Assembly: GCF_047675955.1 (NCBI RefSeq)
Contig: NC_132925.1
Location: forward strand, 77,567,622 to 77,631,621
DNA: 64,000 nt
Direction: 5' to 3'
DNA from: Chlorocebus sabaeus
Lineage: Eukaryota > Chordata > Mammalia > Primates > Cercopithecidae
Below the pieces are notes generated by a model. That model did not search any database, was not told the DNA's origin, and saw nothing but the letters and a program-made list of their open reading frames with translations. Shown piece by piece: positions 49,231 to 61,010 of the stretch. Positions within the stretch are counted from its first letter, which is position 1. Every line of letters starts with the position of its first letter. A program made the position numbers and the translations under genes.

Positions 49231-49449
49231 TATGAGGACTGTGGTAACTACAATTGTACTCTAAGCTTACGACAACTGTAAAATGCTCTATCAACCTTCC
49301 CTTCCTTATCCCCCTTGTATTTATCAAACCTACTACATACCAGGTACTTCTTTAAGTACTTTACAGGACATTATTTTGGTTTCCAACTTCTTTTTAGCTT
49401 AAAGTAACGACATTAAAGTAGCATTACAAGAACACTCTTATATCGTGAA

Positions 49450-49648
49450 CACTAGCAGGCAATATTTACTGGGTGCTTATTACACGCAAGGCATTGTGCT
49501 GAGACTGGTATGTGCTTTCTCTCACTTAATCCACAGAAATCCCATGAGGCTGCTGGTAATATTATGATTAATAGCAGTATTAGTGTTAATGTTACTGACT
49601 AGTAAGGAAATTGGGCTTAGAGGCATTGAGTAACTTGCCCAAGGTCAC
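49450..49648 (-). repeat. MIR, split by an LTR
   Basis: 'ttattacacgcaaggcattg' and 'gtaacttgcccaaggtcac'. It resumes at 50009 to about 50090 ('gaaccaagaggtgaagtgag', 'ggtctgtttgactctatt'). Confidence 0.8.
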
Positions 49649-50008
49649 TGATATGGTTTGGATCTGTGTCCCCACCTAAATCTCATGTGGAATTGTAATC
49701 CTCAGTGCTGGAGGAGGGGCCTGGCGGGAGGTGATTGGATCATGGGGGCGGAATTCCCTCTTGCTGTTCCTGTGACAGTGAGTGAGTTCTCATAAGATCT
49801 GGTTGTTTAGAAGTGTGTAGCGCCTCCCCTTTCTCTCTGTTCTTTCTTCTCTAGCCATGTAATGCATGCCTGCTTCCCGTCTGCCACGACTGTAAGTTTC
49901 CTGAGGCCTTCCCAGTCATGACTCCTGTAACGGCCAATTAAACCTCTTTTCTAAACATTACCCAGTCTCAGGTAGTTCTTTACAGCAATGTGAAAATGGA
50001 CTAATGCA
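49649..50008 (+). mobile_element. MST/THE1-type ERVL-MaLR solo LTR
   Basis: 'tgatatggtttggatctgtg' start, 'gattggatcatgggggcgga' and 'ccaattaaacctcttttcta' inside, and an 'aatggactaatgca' end. Flanking 5 bp 'gtcac' and 'ggcac' differ by one base. It carries a polyA-type 'attaaa' motif. Confidence 0.9.
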
Positions 50009-51631
50009 GGCACGGGAACCAAGAGGTGAAGTGAGGCTTAGAATAGCAGGTCTGTTTGACTCTATTTTGTATGCTCTCAGCTACTTCATGCCACAGGCAT
50101 AAGAGGCCTTAACATTATCCACTGAAAGAGTCACACTGCAGTGGAGAAATGGATGCAGTTTTAGAAGTCCTGAAACAATTCCCTTTAGCTAACCCCAGGG
50201 CCATTCCACACAGGGCACCCTGCATCAGCAACATAAATCTATCTATCTTCACCCTTCTGCACTCTGAATAGAAACTGCCAATGGCCCAACACAGAAAGAA
50301 CTGGGAGGCGTGAACAAGATAGCAGGCCCAAGGAGAAAATCCTGTCCACCTCCCAAAGACCTCACTTTTCTTGGCTGATCCTGCCACAGCAGGATAATAA
50401 ACACACTTGGAATTATCTTGACTTTAATACAACTAATGAAGTCTTTATCATTTAGTAAAAATAAATGAAAGTTTTTATTTCTATAATATTAAATTGACTC
50501 TTAAACTTTTGAAGTGAATGTGTAAAACATTTCTTTCTTTTATCCCTGCTTGGGGATTTGTAATTGCAGTTTAACTGGTGCCGTTTCAAGAACAATTTTA
50601 ACCTTGAATTGCAAATGTGTTGGCTGGAAGTGTATATAAATCATTTCAACTTAGTTTTTATTATAAAAGTATTACAGAGAATAATTAGTTTTTAATCTGT
50701 CGGTTCGAATCAAAGGCAAGTTGAAATCTATTCATGCCATTCGTGTGTAGCAAGAGCTCCCGTCCACAAGACTTGGGCAGGGCATCATTGTGGATGAAAG
50801 TGAGAAATGAGAGAAAACCAAAAGTAATATAATTATGAGCCATTAAAAGGCTGATATGCACAACAGTTTAAGGGATGGGCATATAATAGCAATTAAAAAC
50901 CGGAATCCATTATTAGCACAGTAAGGAAACCAAGGATACTAACTAGGAACTGGAAAAATCTCACCTAAAGTCATGGAGATTATTTTAGCTTCACCATACA
51001 TTTGAGGTATGACAGGGCAGGTCCTATTTGTTGTCTCATTATTAAACAAGACAATGATAATGGAATATTAAATTCCCAGTAGCCTGGAGCATCCAAAATT
51101 TTACTTAATGAAGCACAGCTGCAAACATAAAATCTAAGAACAGCTAGCTAAATGCAGGGCCATGCCCCTCCTGTGGCTACAGTCAGTTTTGCATGAAGGT
51201 GATTATAGAAAGGGCTTTATAGAAAGAAAAGGACTTAACCATAATTAACAAAGAAAGCCATCTCTCTTGGATTAATGATGGCATCTTCACCCCATCATTT
51301 AAAAACCTCCTTCATTCACATGCACTGCACGTCATGTGTTGAAATAGAAACGTTCTGAATTAAGTGACTCACCAGTTGTCATGGCCTTGAGATAAACCTT
51401 ACAGCTGTGACAGCCAGTAGCCATGTGGCTATTCCATTAGAAATATGGCTAGCCCTACATTTGCAGTGATAATATTTTGTATACATATTCGATTAAATAA
51501 ACTATACTATTAAAATTAATTTCACTTGTTTCTCTTTACATTTTTTAACATGATTACTACAACACTTTAAATGACGTGGTTTTCTTTCTACCAGACAGTC
51601 CTGCTTTAGAGGTTTGGTGATCATTTAATAC

Positions 51632-51654
51632 TGCAACAACAACAACAACAACAA
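51632..51654. repeat. (AAC)n simple repeat
   Basis: About seven AAC units. Confidence 0.9.
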
Positions 51655-51890
51655 AGACACCTAATATCTCCCAAGCACTTCCTGTGATGCCAGGTCCTAG
51701 TCTAAGTATTTTATACATATTCCACCATTTAATCTTTATTGTGACTCCATGAGGTGGGGATTATTATCATCATGTTACAGATGAGAAAACCGAGGCACCA
51801 AATAGTAGAGTACTTGAGTAATTTGGCCGAAGAACAAAGTCATAAATGGAACCCAGGCAGTTCGCCTCCAAAGCACACAGTCTTAACTTC
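51655..51890 (-). repeat. MIR
   Basis: 'ccaccatttaatctttattg', 'gtgactccatgaggtgggga' and 'atgagaaaaccgaggcacca' in reverse MIR order. Confidence 0.85.
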
Positions 51891-53532
51891 AAAGAGCTGC
51901 TCTACTCTTTCTGACAGATACCTTTGGTTAAAAAAGGGTCATGCAATTAAACCTTTTCTGTCTACTCCAGTTTACTGTCAGGAAAAAAAAAAAATCACAC
52001 ATCTAAAGGTAAACAAAGTAGACACAGTCACACTTATTTATTGCCTTTTTGATAGCACCCCCTACAAGCACTTAAGTAAAATTCATGCTGGGGAAAATCA
52101 CAGGCAATGCCTTATTTTAACCAACAAGATGCAAATAGTCCTGGAAAGGAAGGGTTGGGTTAGTTGCCTATGGGCAAAGAACCATCATCTGAGAAGCACT
52201 ATTCTAGAAGAAAACAAATCCTAGTTAACTGTACTGAAAGCTAATCATCTTCTATGACTGATCACGGACACGTTGCCTGCAGCCATCTCCATGTGTTGTC
52301 TGGCTCCTCTGACATCCCACACAAGGGCCGAGAGTGCTGCCATTTTGTTGGGGTGACCCATTTTGTTTGGGTGGCATGATTTTGGCCTGATATTTTCAGA
52401 AGATGTTTAGAGGGGCCACGTAAGCCATGCTGACTACGTGGGGAATCCCAAGTCAATGTAAGGTTCGGTTAGCAATGCTGTATTTTAATCTAGATTATCA
52501 CACAAGCCAGAGGTATCACACAAGTGCGCTGGCTGGCAAGGCTGATTTAAATGCCCAACTAGAATCACAAAAGGGAACAAAAGAGGAAAGATTCGTGTTT
52601 GCCTGCATGTGCTCTGAAAGGCTTCAAAGAAATCCACATCATACAAGTCAACACTTTGTGCTAACCGTTATATTTTATGGTGAATATGCTCAAATTTTAC
52701 TCGAGTGCAGGCACCCATGCTGGATGAGAGGGAAGAAAAGAGAGAATACAGAGACTGTAGAGAAGTAGAAGAACGAGGGACTAGGAATGTTTTCTTTCTG
52801 TCAGAGGCAGACATGGAATTCCTGACTACTTGGCTTTTCCGAATTGGCTGTTCGCCTTTCTGAAATGAACATTCTGTGCTAACTTCAGAAAGAATGTTGG
52901 CAGGGTCAGGGTGGGAAGGTCTGAAGCGATAATACTTGGATGGTGAATGCTTTCTTTTCCAAGGGCTGACACAGCTGTGACCTCCACAAAGCCAGCCAGC
53001 AAGGATCCAGTTTGGCCACATGAACATGAGCTGTTTTCCTCCCTTGGGAGAGAGAAAGGGACACATGAAGCAGTGTCTGGTAAAAGTAAAGTATTATCTT
53101 AAGATGGTTTGTAGCAAAGAACCTGGAAAGCAAATATGATTAATTTCTTTTCTGTTTCCCTGAAACACAGTACCTACAGAGAAGTTACATACTGGAAGGC
53201 AAACACAGATCTTACATTATTTCTTCTCTTTGAGCGTATGGGTGGCAGAGAGTGGAATAGTGAGTAGATATTTAAAAAGCACTTTCTCAGAGCCCCAGTT
53301 ATAAAAATGATCAAAATGCATCTAAAAGACAAACACTTGGCAAAACATCCAAGCCCCAAACTCCGTCTTTTGTTTCAAATCTGGAGCTGTAATGAAACCC
53401 AGCATATGTTAATAGTCTTATTTCTCTCCAGCTAATCAGCGACTCTCTGCCTCTCCTTACATGGAATTCTCCATGAAAAGTAGCCAAATCAGCATTTCTT
53501 AACTTCATTATCTCAAACCTTTCTCTCTCTCT

Positions 53533-53834
53533 CTTTTTTTTTTTCTGAGACAGAGTCTCACTCTGTCATCCACACTGGAGCGCAGTGGTGCGATCACAGT
53601 TCACTGCAGCCTTGACCTCCTAGACTCAAGTGATCCTCCCACCTCAGCCTCCTAAGCAGCTGGGATCACCAGACATGTGCCACCATGCCTGGATAATTTT
53701 ACTTTTTTTTTTTTTGTAGAGATGGGGGTCTTGCCATGTTGCCCAGGCTGGTCTCGAACTTCTGGGCTCAAGGGTTCTTCCTGCTTCACCCTCCCAAAGT
53801 GCTGAGATTATAGGCACGAGCCACTGAGCCTAGC
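53533..53834 (-). repeat. Alu (AluJ-like)
   Basis: 'tctgagacagagtctcactc' start, diverged, 'cactgagcctagc' end. Confidence 0.93.
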
Positions 53835-54799
53835 TGCAAACCTTTCAATCTTTCAAGACAAAAGTATTTATTAATTGACAAAAAAGGAGCTTGAAAAAAA
53901 AGTCTCTTCCGCCAACCCTGCATATATAAATATTTGGGCTGTAACTTTATTATTATTTTTTTTAATGAAACAATGTTGGCATCACCATTAGGAAGAAAAC
54001 TCATTTCTTATTTCATTATCTCCTTAAGGCTGGCAGATCCTGTTCTGAAACCAAATCACCAGTCCTTTCTTTATTGTCAGGGTCAGATTAAAAGGAAAAA
54101 ATATCTGAAAGTAAAATGATTGCCAAAACAGCAGTGAGGCCAAATAAATTTGTTCAGCCTGGCCTTACATGACCTAACTTGGTTAAGGGAGTAGTGTCTC
54201 TACTGCCCTTACCTTCTTCCAGGGAACCTGCCCCATTTACCCACTGAGAGGTAACACTGGATGTTTCAGGATGCTATCTGGCCCCTCTGGTGGCTCATTC
54301 AAAGATGGACATGTGACCCAAGGCCAGCCTAGTAGTTGGTTGGTCAATGTCTATTCAGACCCACCTACTGGAATACTTGACCTAAGACCCAGAAGGTCAA
54401 CTGGTACTAGAACAATTGGACTGCTGGAGGTGGTCATTTCTATGAAAGACATCCTAAGTACCTTTCAATTTTGGACAGTCCTGGTTAACGGCTCAAATCC
54501 ACTTTCTTACAAATCCTATCCATTTTTCCGGGCTTTATTTTCGGGAATAATGCAGAAGAAATTTGACACTTTCGTTAATCCAATCCATGCTGAATTTTGC
54601 ACAACTGACATGTCCCTTCTAAGAATCATCCTCAACCATACATTCAGACCTCATGAGGTGATTTAAAGACCTCTCATTCCCCGGATGGTTCCCCTACCTC
54701 TGACATTGCCTCAATCCTATCTCCAATTCATCAGTTCCTACCCACATTTACTGCTCAGCCTAAATCATGCCTTCCCATGAAATGTGCCCAGGCCACACT

Positions 54800-55045
54800 C
54801 AGAAGGAAGCAATGCAGTATAGTGGTCAGAAACATGGGTTTTGGAATCAGGCAAACCCAGGCTTAGTTTTTGGTTTCATCATTCATTAACCATGAATCTT
54901 TGGGCATGTTACCCAATCTCTCCATGCCAATATGTTCTATGTGAATACCCATCTCTCTATATTTGTGTTGCCACTGATAAAGTTGGTATGTGTAAAGTGC
55001 TGAGTAAAGCGCATAGCACACAGAAAGAACTCAATCAACGGTATG
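54800..55045 (+). repeat. MIR
   Basis: 'agtatagtggtcagaaacat', 'gttttggaatcaggcaaacc' and 'aagtgctgagtaaagcgcat'. Confidence 0.82.
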
Positions 55046-55094
55046 TTTTATTTCATTTCTCCATGTCCACAAATCTCTTTCTTTTCTGAACTGT

Positions 55095-55385
55095 GGGTAG
55101 GCTTAGTGGTCAGAGCATGATCTTTGGAATCAGACACCATGGCATGGTTACCAGTTGTGTGATTGTGGGCACGTAACCTTCTGTGTGGCTCGATCTCCTC
55201 TATAAAATGGGGTGTGCACAGCACATTCCTCGTTAAGACTGTAGAATGGGGGTACCAATAGCATCTACCTCATGAGTGTGTTGTTCATGAAGATGAAATG
55301 GGTCAACATGTATAAAGAGCTTAGAAGAGTTTCTGGCACAAAAGGTCATCATCATCGAGGACAGCTATTATTACCTCCTCAAGAT
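55095..55385 (+). repeat. MIR
   Basis: 'gatctttggaatcagacacc', 'gttgtgtgattgtgggcacg' and 'gacagctattattacc'. Confidence 0.8.
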
Positions 55386-55641
55386 TGAATACTTAAACAA
55401 TACTCAGATTTCCTGCCTGCAATTCTCTTTAGTGAGTTAATTTCATTTGCGGCTAAGAAACCACGTTCCATAGCTTGCAGTTCTTGGGTTCAGAAACATG
55501 TTTGTGGGAAAGACTGCAGGAATCAATGACGTGCACAAGATCAAGAACAAATTCCTTACTGGTATACTCTAGCCATGCTGGACTGTTAAGTCAATACAAA
55601 ACAAGTAAACACAGAAGCCTCACTTGAGGCAGAATATCTAC

Positions 55642-55799
55642 CTGATGGTAAGAGATGGGGACGGGTCTCCGGAAGACTATCCACTCCACTATTTCGCTAC
55701 ACGGTGGTGTGGTCAAGGAACCTGTGTACCGATAATAGCTGCCCAGGGATGCAGGCAGGAGGTCCCGGAGGACGAAAGGATCCAGAAAGGTCTCCTTCT
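55642..55799 (-). CDS. PTPRG: PTPRG exon A: carbonic-anhydrase-like domain, C-terminal half
   Basis: Internal exon of receptor protein tyrosine phosphatase gamma, a plasma-membrane receptor whose ectodomain begins with a carbonic-anhydrase-like (CA) fold. The 158 nt give two bases completing a split codon plus 52 codons, starting KETFLDPFVLRD and ending PVPISYHQ. GSLTTPPCSE matches the conserved CA strand containing the Thr of the active-site region, and VEWIVFRRPVPIS matches the following CA strand. The zinc-histidine region is encoded by earlier exons outside the window; in this family the CA domain is a binding module rather than an enzyme. The acceptor is a pyrimidine tract ending ccctaacag and the donor is CAG|gtagat. 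The upstream intron is phase 1 and the downstream one phase 0. I recognise the peptide as PTPRG; the paralogue PTPRZ1 differs. No frameshift or stop. Confidence 0.96.
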
Positions 55800-56489
55800 C
55801 TGTTAGGGGAAAAAGGGAAAAGAAAAGTACAATGGTAAGTCATGCCATTCCGCGCCGCAGACAGTCAACACCCTCGGCATGCTGGTGCCACATCACAAGC
55901 CTTATGTTTGTTTATATCCTGAGAAGCACTAGCATTTGGTGGTGGGAGAGCCTCAGTAAACAAAGCAGCATTTCCCAGGGTGTGTTCTGAGGACACCAGC
56001 GCCACAGTATATTTCAGTAAAAAACAGGTTCCATGATGAACACGGTTGGGCCACATTAAAGTCCCTCCCTCTTCCCCAGGAAATAGACAAAACACTCTAG
56101 CATACTAAAATCTCTGAGAAGTCTTGCAGAAAAGAAATGGGCTTGACTTTGTTTAACCCACCCCTTCCCAACCTTGTTTCATCATAGAACTCTTCTCCAA
56201 TTATCTATGAACAGAGAGATAATCAGTGCAACAAACTTTGGGACACATAGAGAGACTCATTATGAAAAGAAAACTGTAAGCCACCAGTCACGTGCAATTC
56301 CAAAGCTGGCTACATTTCATTATGGTTTCTCCCAAGTCCTCTCCAAATCAAAGTGAAGTCCAACCAAGGCACAACTAGAAACTTAAAAAGAATGGCCCCA
56401 GGAACCAGCATTCTTTTTACAAACATGGAGGTGTCTTCCCTTAAACAGAAGAAATGACATTTAAGTTCAGACCCAACAATGAAAATACG

Positions 56490-56620
56490 ATTAATCTATG
56501 AGGAAAGCAAGGCATGTAATGGGTTAGTGTCTGCTCAAGGTCACACAGCTCCTAAGAAGCAAAGCCAGGATGTGAATCCAGATGTCTTGACACCAGAGAC
56601 ACCACACACCTCTGACTTAG
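56490..56620 (-). repeat. MIR fragment
   Basis: 'gctcaaggtcacacagctcc' and 'aggatgtgaatccagatgtc' follow reverse MIR. Confidence 0.8.
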
Positions 56621-57224
56621 CGGAAGAAGGCACTGAGGTTAGCTATGTGAAAATGCAAGGGTGGGGGCAAACAAGGTGAAGAAAACCATTGTAAGCAGTA
56701 GAAACAGCATAAGCAAAGGCTCCGGGACAGGAAGGAACAGTGTCGCAGAGAAGATGAGGAAAATGTCTTGTAATTCTCCCAAGCACACCCAGGAAACTAT
56801 CTAGCTTCTTTCATGAGTCAGAGAAGGTTCTAGTCTCTACATACATCTCCAGACATCTAGTCTTGAATTTACATCTGGGATTCTCTCCTCTTCTCTGTTA
56901 GAGACGCAATAAGACTACTGGAGTTCTGCTCATGAGGTCCCTTAGCTCCTTCATGGCTTCCACCATGGGCCCTGGGAACAGGGTTCCAGGGGACCTCATA
57001 GACACACCTGTGCCTACAGGAATATTATTCCCAAGCCTCATACCTCCCCCCTCCTTCCTTCCTCTTCTTATTTTTACGCGGAACAACTAGTGCAGGCATT
57101 TGGGCAACTGTGCATCCCCAGACGCGAGAAGTCTGTGTAACTAGGGCATAATGCAAAAACCCAACAGAAATCAACTATATTATAATTAAAATTGCAATTT
57201 CCTTTTGGAAAAGATTAGTTGAAG

Positions 57225-57600
57225 AACACTTAACATTGATTTAGCCTCACCTATATGCCAGGCACTATTCTGAGTATTTACATGTTGCAAACACTTAAAC
57301 AGCACTTACTATATGCAACAGGCCCTGTTCTAACAGCTTTATAAGGATACATTTATTTAATGCTTAAAATAACTCCAAGAAGTTAGTCCTATTATCATCC
57401 CCAGTTTGCAGAGGCGGGATGCAGAAACAGGTAGCTGGGTTTAGAATCCAGGATTTTATTATTCACATCACTATGCTCTCTTAGCTCACAACTCTATGAA
57501 GTATGTGCTTTCTAATACTCATTTTACAGGTGTGGAAATCAAGGCACAGAGAGGTTAAATAACCAAGCCCAAGCACTAGTGAACAGCGAAGTAACAGCAG
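57225..57600 (-). repeat. Two or three MIR fragments
   Basis: 'atatgccaggcactattctg' (57255) and 'cagcacttactatatgcaac' (57301) are two starts, and 'aaggcacagagaggttaaat' (57541) an end, all in reverse orientation. Confidence 0.78.
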
Positions 57601-59029
57601 TTATTCGTGAGGCTCAGAAACCTTGGCTGATTCTCAGAGAGGTGTTCAATTCGTCTTTTTCTAAAAGAAAAATTTAGTATTAACCAATAAATGCAAAACT
57701 CTTCAAATCACAGGGTTCTATAATCAAAATTACAAAAACAATTTCTGTTGTACAAAAGGCTAGAAATAACGGAATTGCCCCTCCGCCCACTGGCAAGTCT
57801 GGGCTTTAATTTAAACCTGGTTACCAGCAGCCTAATGACAGGGGAAATCTCTGCAAGCATGCTTGGCGGGGACTGGTTTGGCCAGGAGGAGAAAATATTT
57901 TGGCCTTTGCTTGCTGCCTCTGAGCTTCCTGGGCTGTGTCAACAGTCAACACAAAGCCCCAAGTGATAGAAGGGTGGGTAGGGCTTGGCACCACCAACTG
58001 CAAAACTGCCACCTTCATGTCTCCCTCATGTTGTAGGTGAACCTGGGGTCACACCGCTGCACACCAACCTGCCTTAGGATCAAGGCATCCAGGCCGAATG
58101 GCTAGAGAATCAGAAGAGCTTTCCCCCTGGGGCCCAATCCAACATTAGGGTTGCAGTTAAGCATGCGGAATGCTGACAGGAAGTGACAAGACAACCCCGG
58201 CAAACCCCTGGCAGCCAAGTCCCCATCTAAATACACTCTAGGGAGAGGCCACGGCTTTAAAGAGCATCAAAAGATAAAGCAAAAGCACCTGCCACACCAA
58301 CAGGAGGAGATTAGATTTCAAAGGGGGAACACTGGACAGGGCTGGGCTCTTATGTAAGTTCTCCGACGGGCTTATGGATTGAGCAGGCATGATGGAAAGT
58401 GCGTGTGACCCCTGCTGCAAACTCCAAAGGGCCTCTCTGTTCTTGACCAACACCAGGGCTTCAGAGGCAAGTTCTGGCTTTCGTTGATCAGCACGTGCAG
58501 TCAGATCGGTGGCGAGGGGGGTAGACTCGGTACAAGGGACAGGGGAGGAGGGCCTGGCTTCACTGCTTATTCATTCCACCACTATTGCTGCCATTGAATC
58601 TTAGGACTGTGTGATCTGGGAGGGACTTGGACAGTTCAGCGGCTTAGTTCAGTGGCTTTGGAGGCCAAAGAATGGTCTCTTCAAACAAAATCTTGCCCAA
58701 GAGCCCAGCAACTCAAATAGTTAAGTCAGCCCTGGTGGCTGAAGCTGAGTAGGGGACCCAGGGACACTTGGAAAACCATCTATTTAGTCCAATTCTTTGA
58801 CTTTAGGGCTGGGTAAGTAGAAGACCAGGGTGAAGTAACAGACACAAGGTCAAAAACGTGAAGAATACAGAGACTCACATGGGATTCTTTATTCAGGGAA
58901 TCTGAAACAGTATGCCTGGAGAGCAGGACACATCACTCAGTGCTGAAAACTGAGATCTAACCACTGCCTGCATCAGCACCCCCAGCACTTGTGCATTTCT
59001 TCAAGGGTGGCTGAGGAGAGCAGATTTTC

Positions 59030-59220
59030 AGCCTGCCCAGGTTCAAATACCAACTCCGCTGTCAGCTGTGTGAGCTTAGGCAAGTTATGAAACCTTCTTA
59101 GGCTATAGTAGTGAAGATTATAAATAAGTCAATACAAGAAAGGGGTTCAGAAAGAGCTCGGAACACAGTAAACACTGCATACGTGATACATATTATTCTT
59201 ACTCTAATTGTTACTACTTT
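59030..59220 (+). repeat. MIR
   Basis: 'tcaaataccaactccgctgt' and 'cagctgtgtgagcttaggca'. Confidence 0.78.
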
Positions 59221-59354
59221 TACTATTATTATTCCTCTAAGCTACCAATGTTTTGTCATTTACTTTCTTTAATGCTTTGTGCATATCTATTTTTTTTTTT
59301 AAACTGGATTACTGCTTGTGCCCTTAAAGGCATACCATGTTAGATACATTGTCC

Positions 59355-59570
59355 ATCAGCATGAGCAGTCTAGCATGGGCTTTGAATTAACTGACATTTG
59401 ATGGCTGTGTGACCTTAGGCGAAGGCCTTAACCTCTCTGAGCTACTTCCATCATCTGTAAAATGGGAATAATGAGAATATTTACTCTCAGGGTTGCTGTG
59501 ACAATTAAGCAAGTTAACAGACAAAAGGAGCTTGGCATAGTTCCTGGCGCACTGTAAGCCCAGATTTAAC
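59355..59570 (+). repeat. MIR
   Basis: 'atggctgtgtgaccttaggc', 'catctgtaaaatgggaataa' and 'gttcctggcgcactgtaagc'. Confidence 0.84.
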
Positions 59571-59639
59571 AAGGCAAGCATGTGGCTGAGCACAAGCCCA
59601 GCAGAGGTACAGGCTGGCTCATTTTGGGTTTTAAGCTAG

Positions 59640-59970
59640 GAATGAGCAACAGTTTTCAGTAAAGTACTAAAGAGTAAATATTTTAGGTTTTGCAGGCCAA
59701 GAGGTGAATTTCAAGATGTTATGTAGGTACTTAAATAATAAGCAAACTTTCACAACCTTATTAACTGTATTTGAAATGCGATTAATAACTGAGAACAATT
59801 TTCAAAATATATGTCTACCTAATGAGAATAATACGATTCCTTTTTAGGGGAATAACATTTCACTTAAGTAGGGATTGAATGTAAAAACCATCCTTAGCTC
59901 AGGGGCCATACAAAAAGAGAGAGTAGAATGGATTTGGCCCTCCGGTCGTATTCTGCCTGCCCCTATTTTA
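59640..59970 (+). mobile_element. MER1-like hAT-Charlie relic
   Basis: 'agagtaaatattttaggttt', 'tgcaggccaagaggtg' at one end and 'aaaaaccatccttagctcag' with 'gatttggccctcc' at the other. The centre is unlike MER1A. Confidence 0.7.
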
Positions 59971-60427
59971 AGGGAAAAGATTCCCAAATATCAGAAAGTC
60001 ATTTTGATACCCATAGCCTGACTTGTGGGGTGGGGGGAATTATGCTATATGTTCAGGTGCCCCCATTACTAAATGACAATGCATTACAGAATTAACACGA
60101 ACAATACATTACAGAATTCACTCTTTTCTCCCCGTCTCAGTTCAAGTTGAACATTAGTTTGCAGTGCTCTTTCTGAAAATTTCATTGCCTGCTCAGTCCC
60201 ACAGACAGTGCTCTACTGATAAACGGGGTGCTCGCAATGCTTAATTACAAATTAGAATCAATTTCAGAAATGGTAGCTCTATATTTCTAGTACTGTCCAC
60301 TGATGCCAGCTTAAGCCATAGGGGCTCAACTGGCCAGACTTAAGACTAGTGGTTCCTAAGTATAGCCACTGGGAAGAAGAAATAAAGCACTTTGCAGCTG
60401 AAAACGTAAACTCTTCTATTTATGAAA

Positions 60428-60741
60428 TCTCTTTTTTTCTTTGTATAAATTAGAGACAGATTCTCACTCTGTTGACTAGGCTGTGGTGGTACTGCAGCGT
60501 TGAACTCCTGGGCTCAAGCAGTCCTCCCCTCTCAGCTTCCTGAGTAGCTAGGACTACAGGCTTGTACCACCATGCCTGCCTAATTAAAAAAAAAAAAACA
60601 AAAAAACCCAAAAAACTAGTAGACATGAGGTTCTTGGGCTGTATTGCCCAAGCTGGTCTCAAACTTCTGGCCTCAAGCAATCCTCCTGCCCCAGCCTCCC
60701 AAAGTGCTGAAATTACAGCTGTGAGCCTATATGCCTGACTA
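60428..60741 (-). repeat. Alu (diverged AluJ-like)
   Basis: 'gagacagattctcactctgt' and 'cccaaagtgctgaaattaca' with an A-rich middle linker. Confidence 0.88.
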
Positions 60742-60784
60742 ATTAAATCTTAATACATGTAGATACCATAAAATGGGGAGAAGT

Positions 60785-61010
60785 GCTAGAGCTAGGTCCC
60801 CTGGATATGAATCCTACCCAGTCTACTTAAAGGTTTGACTTGAGAAGAGTTATTTAACCTTTGCGTAACTGTTTCCTCATCTGTAAAATGGGATAATAAC
60901 ACTGACATTATAAGGAGGTTCTCAGTATGAATCAAATGAGTTAACATCAGGTGAGGGCTTAGGGGAGTGCTCGACACAGTAAGCATGCGTAAGTGCTTGT
61001 TAAATAAGTC
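60785..61010 (+). repeat. MIR
   Basis: 'gcgtaactgtttcctcatct', 'gtaaaatgggataataacac' and 'cgacacagtaagcatgcg'. Confidence 0.83.

Larger units (their letters stand above)
44955..55641 (-). other. PTPRG: PTPRG intron between exons A and B
   Basis: A 10,687-bp phase-0 intron. It contains MIRs, two adjacent same-orientation Alus, an MST/THE1-type LTR, an AAC short repeat and one AluJ-like element. 46620-48860 and 50400-51630 are repeat-poor; the latter is AT-rich. 51900-53520 and 53840-54800 show no recognisable gene. A weak 12/14 CTCF-like match on the minus strand is at 54280-54293. Confidence 0.9.
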
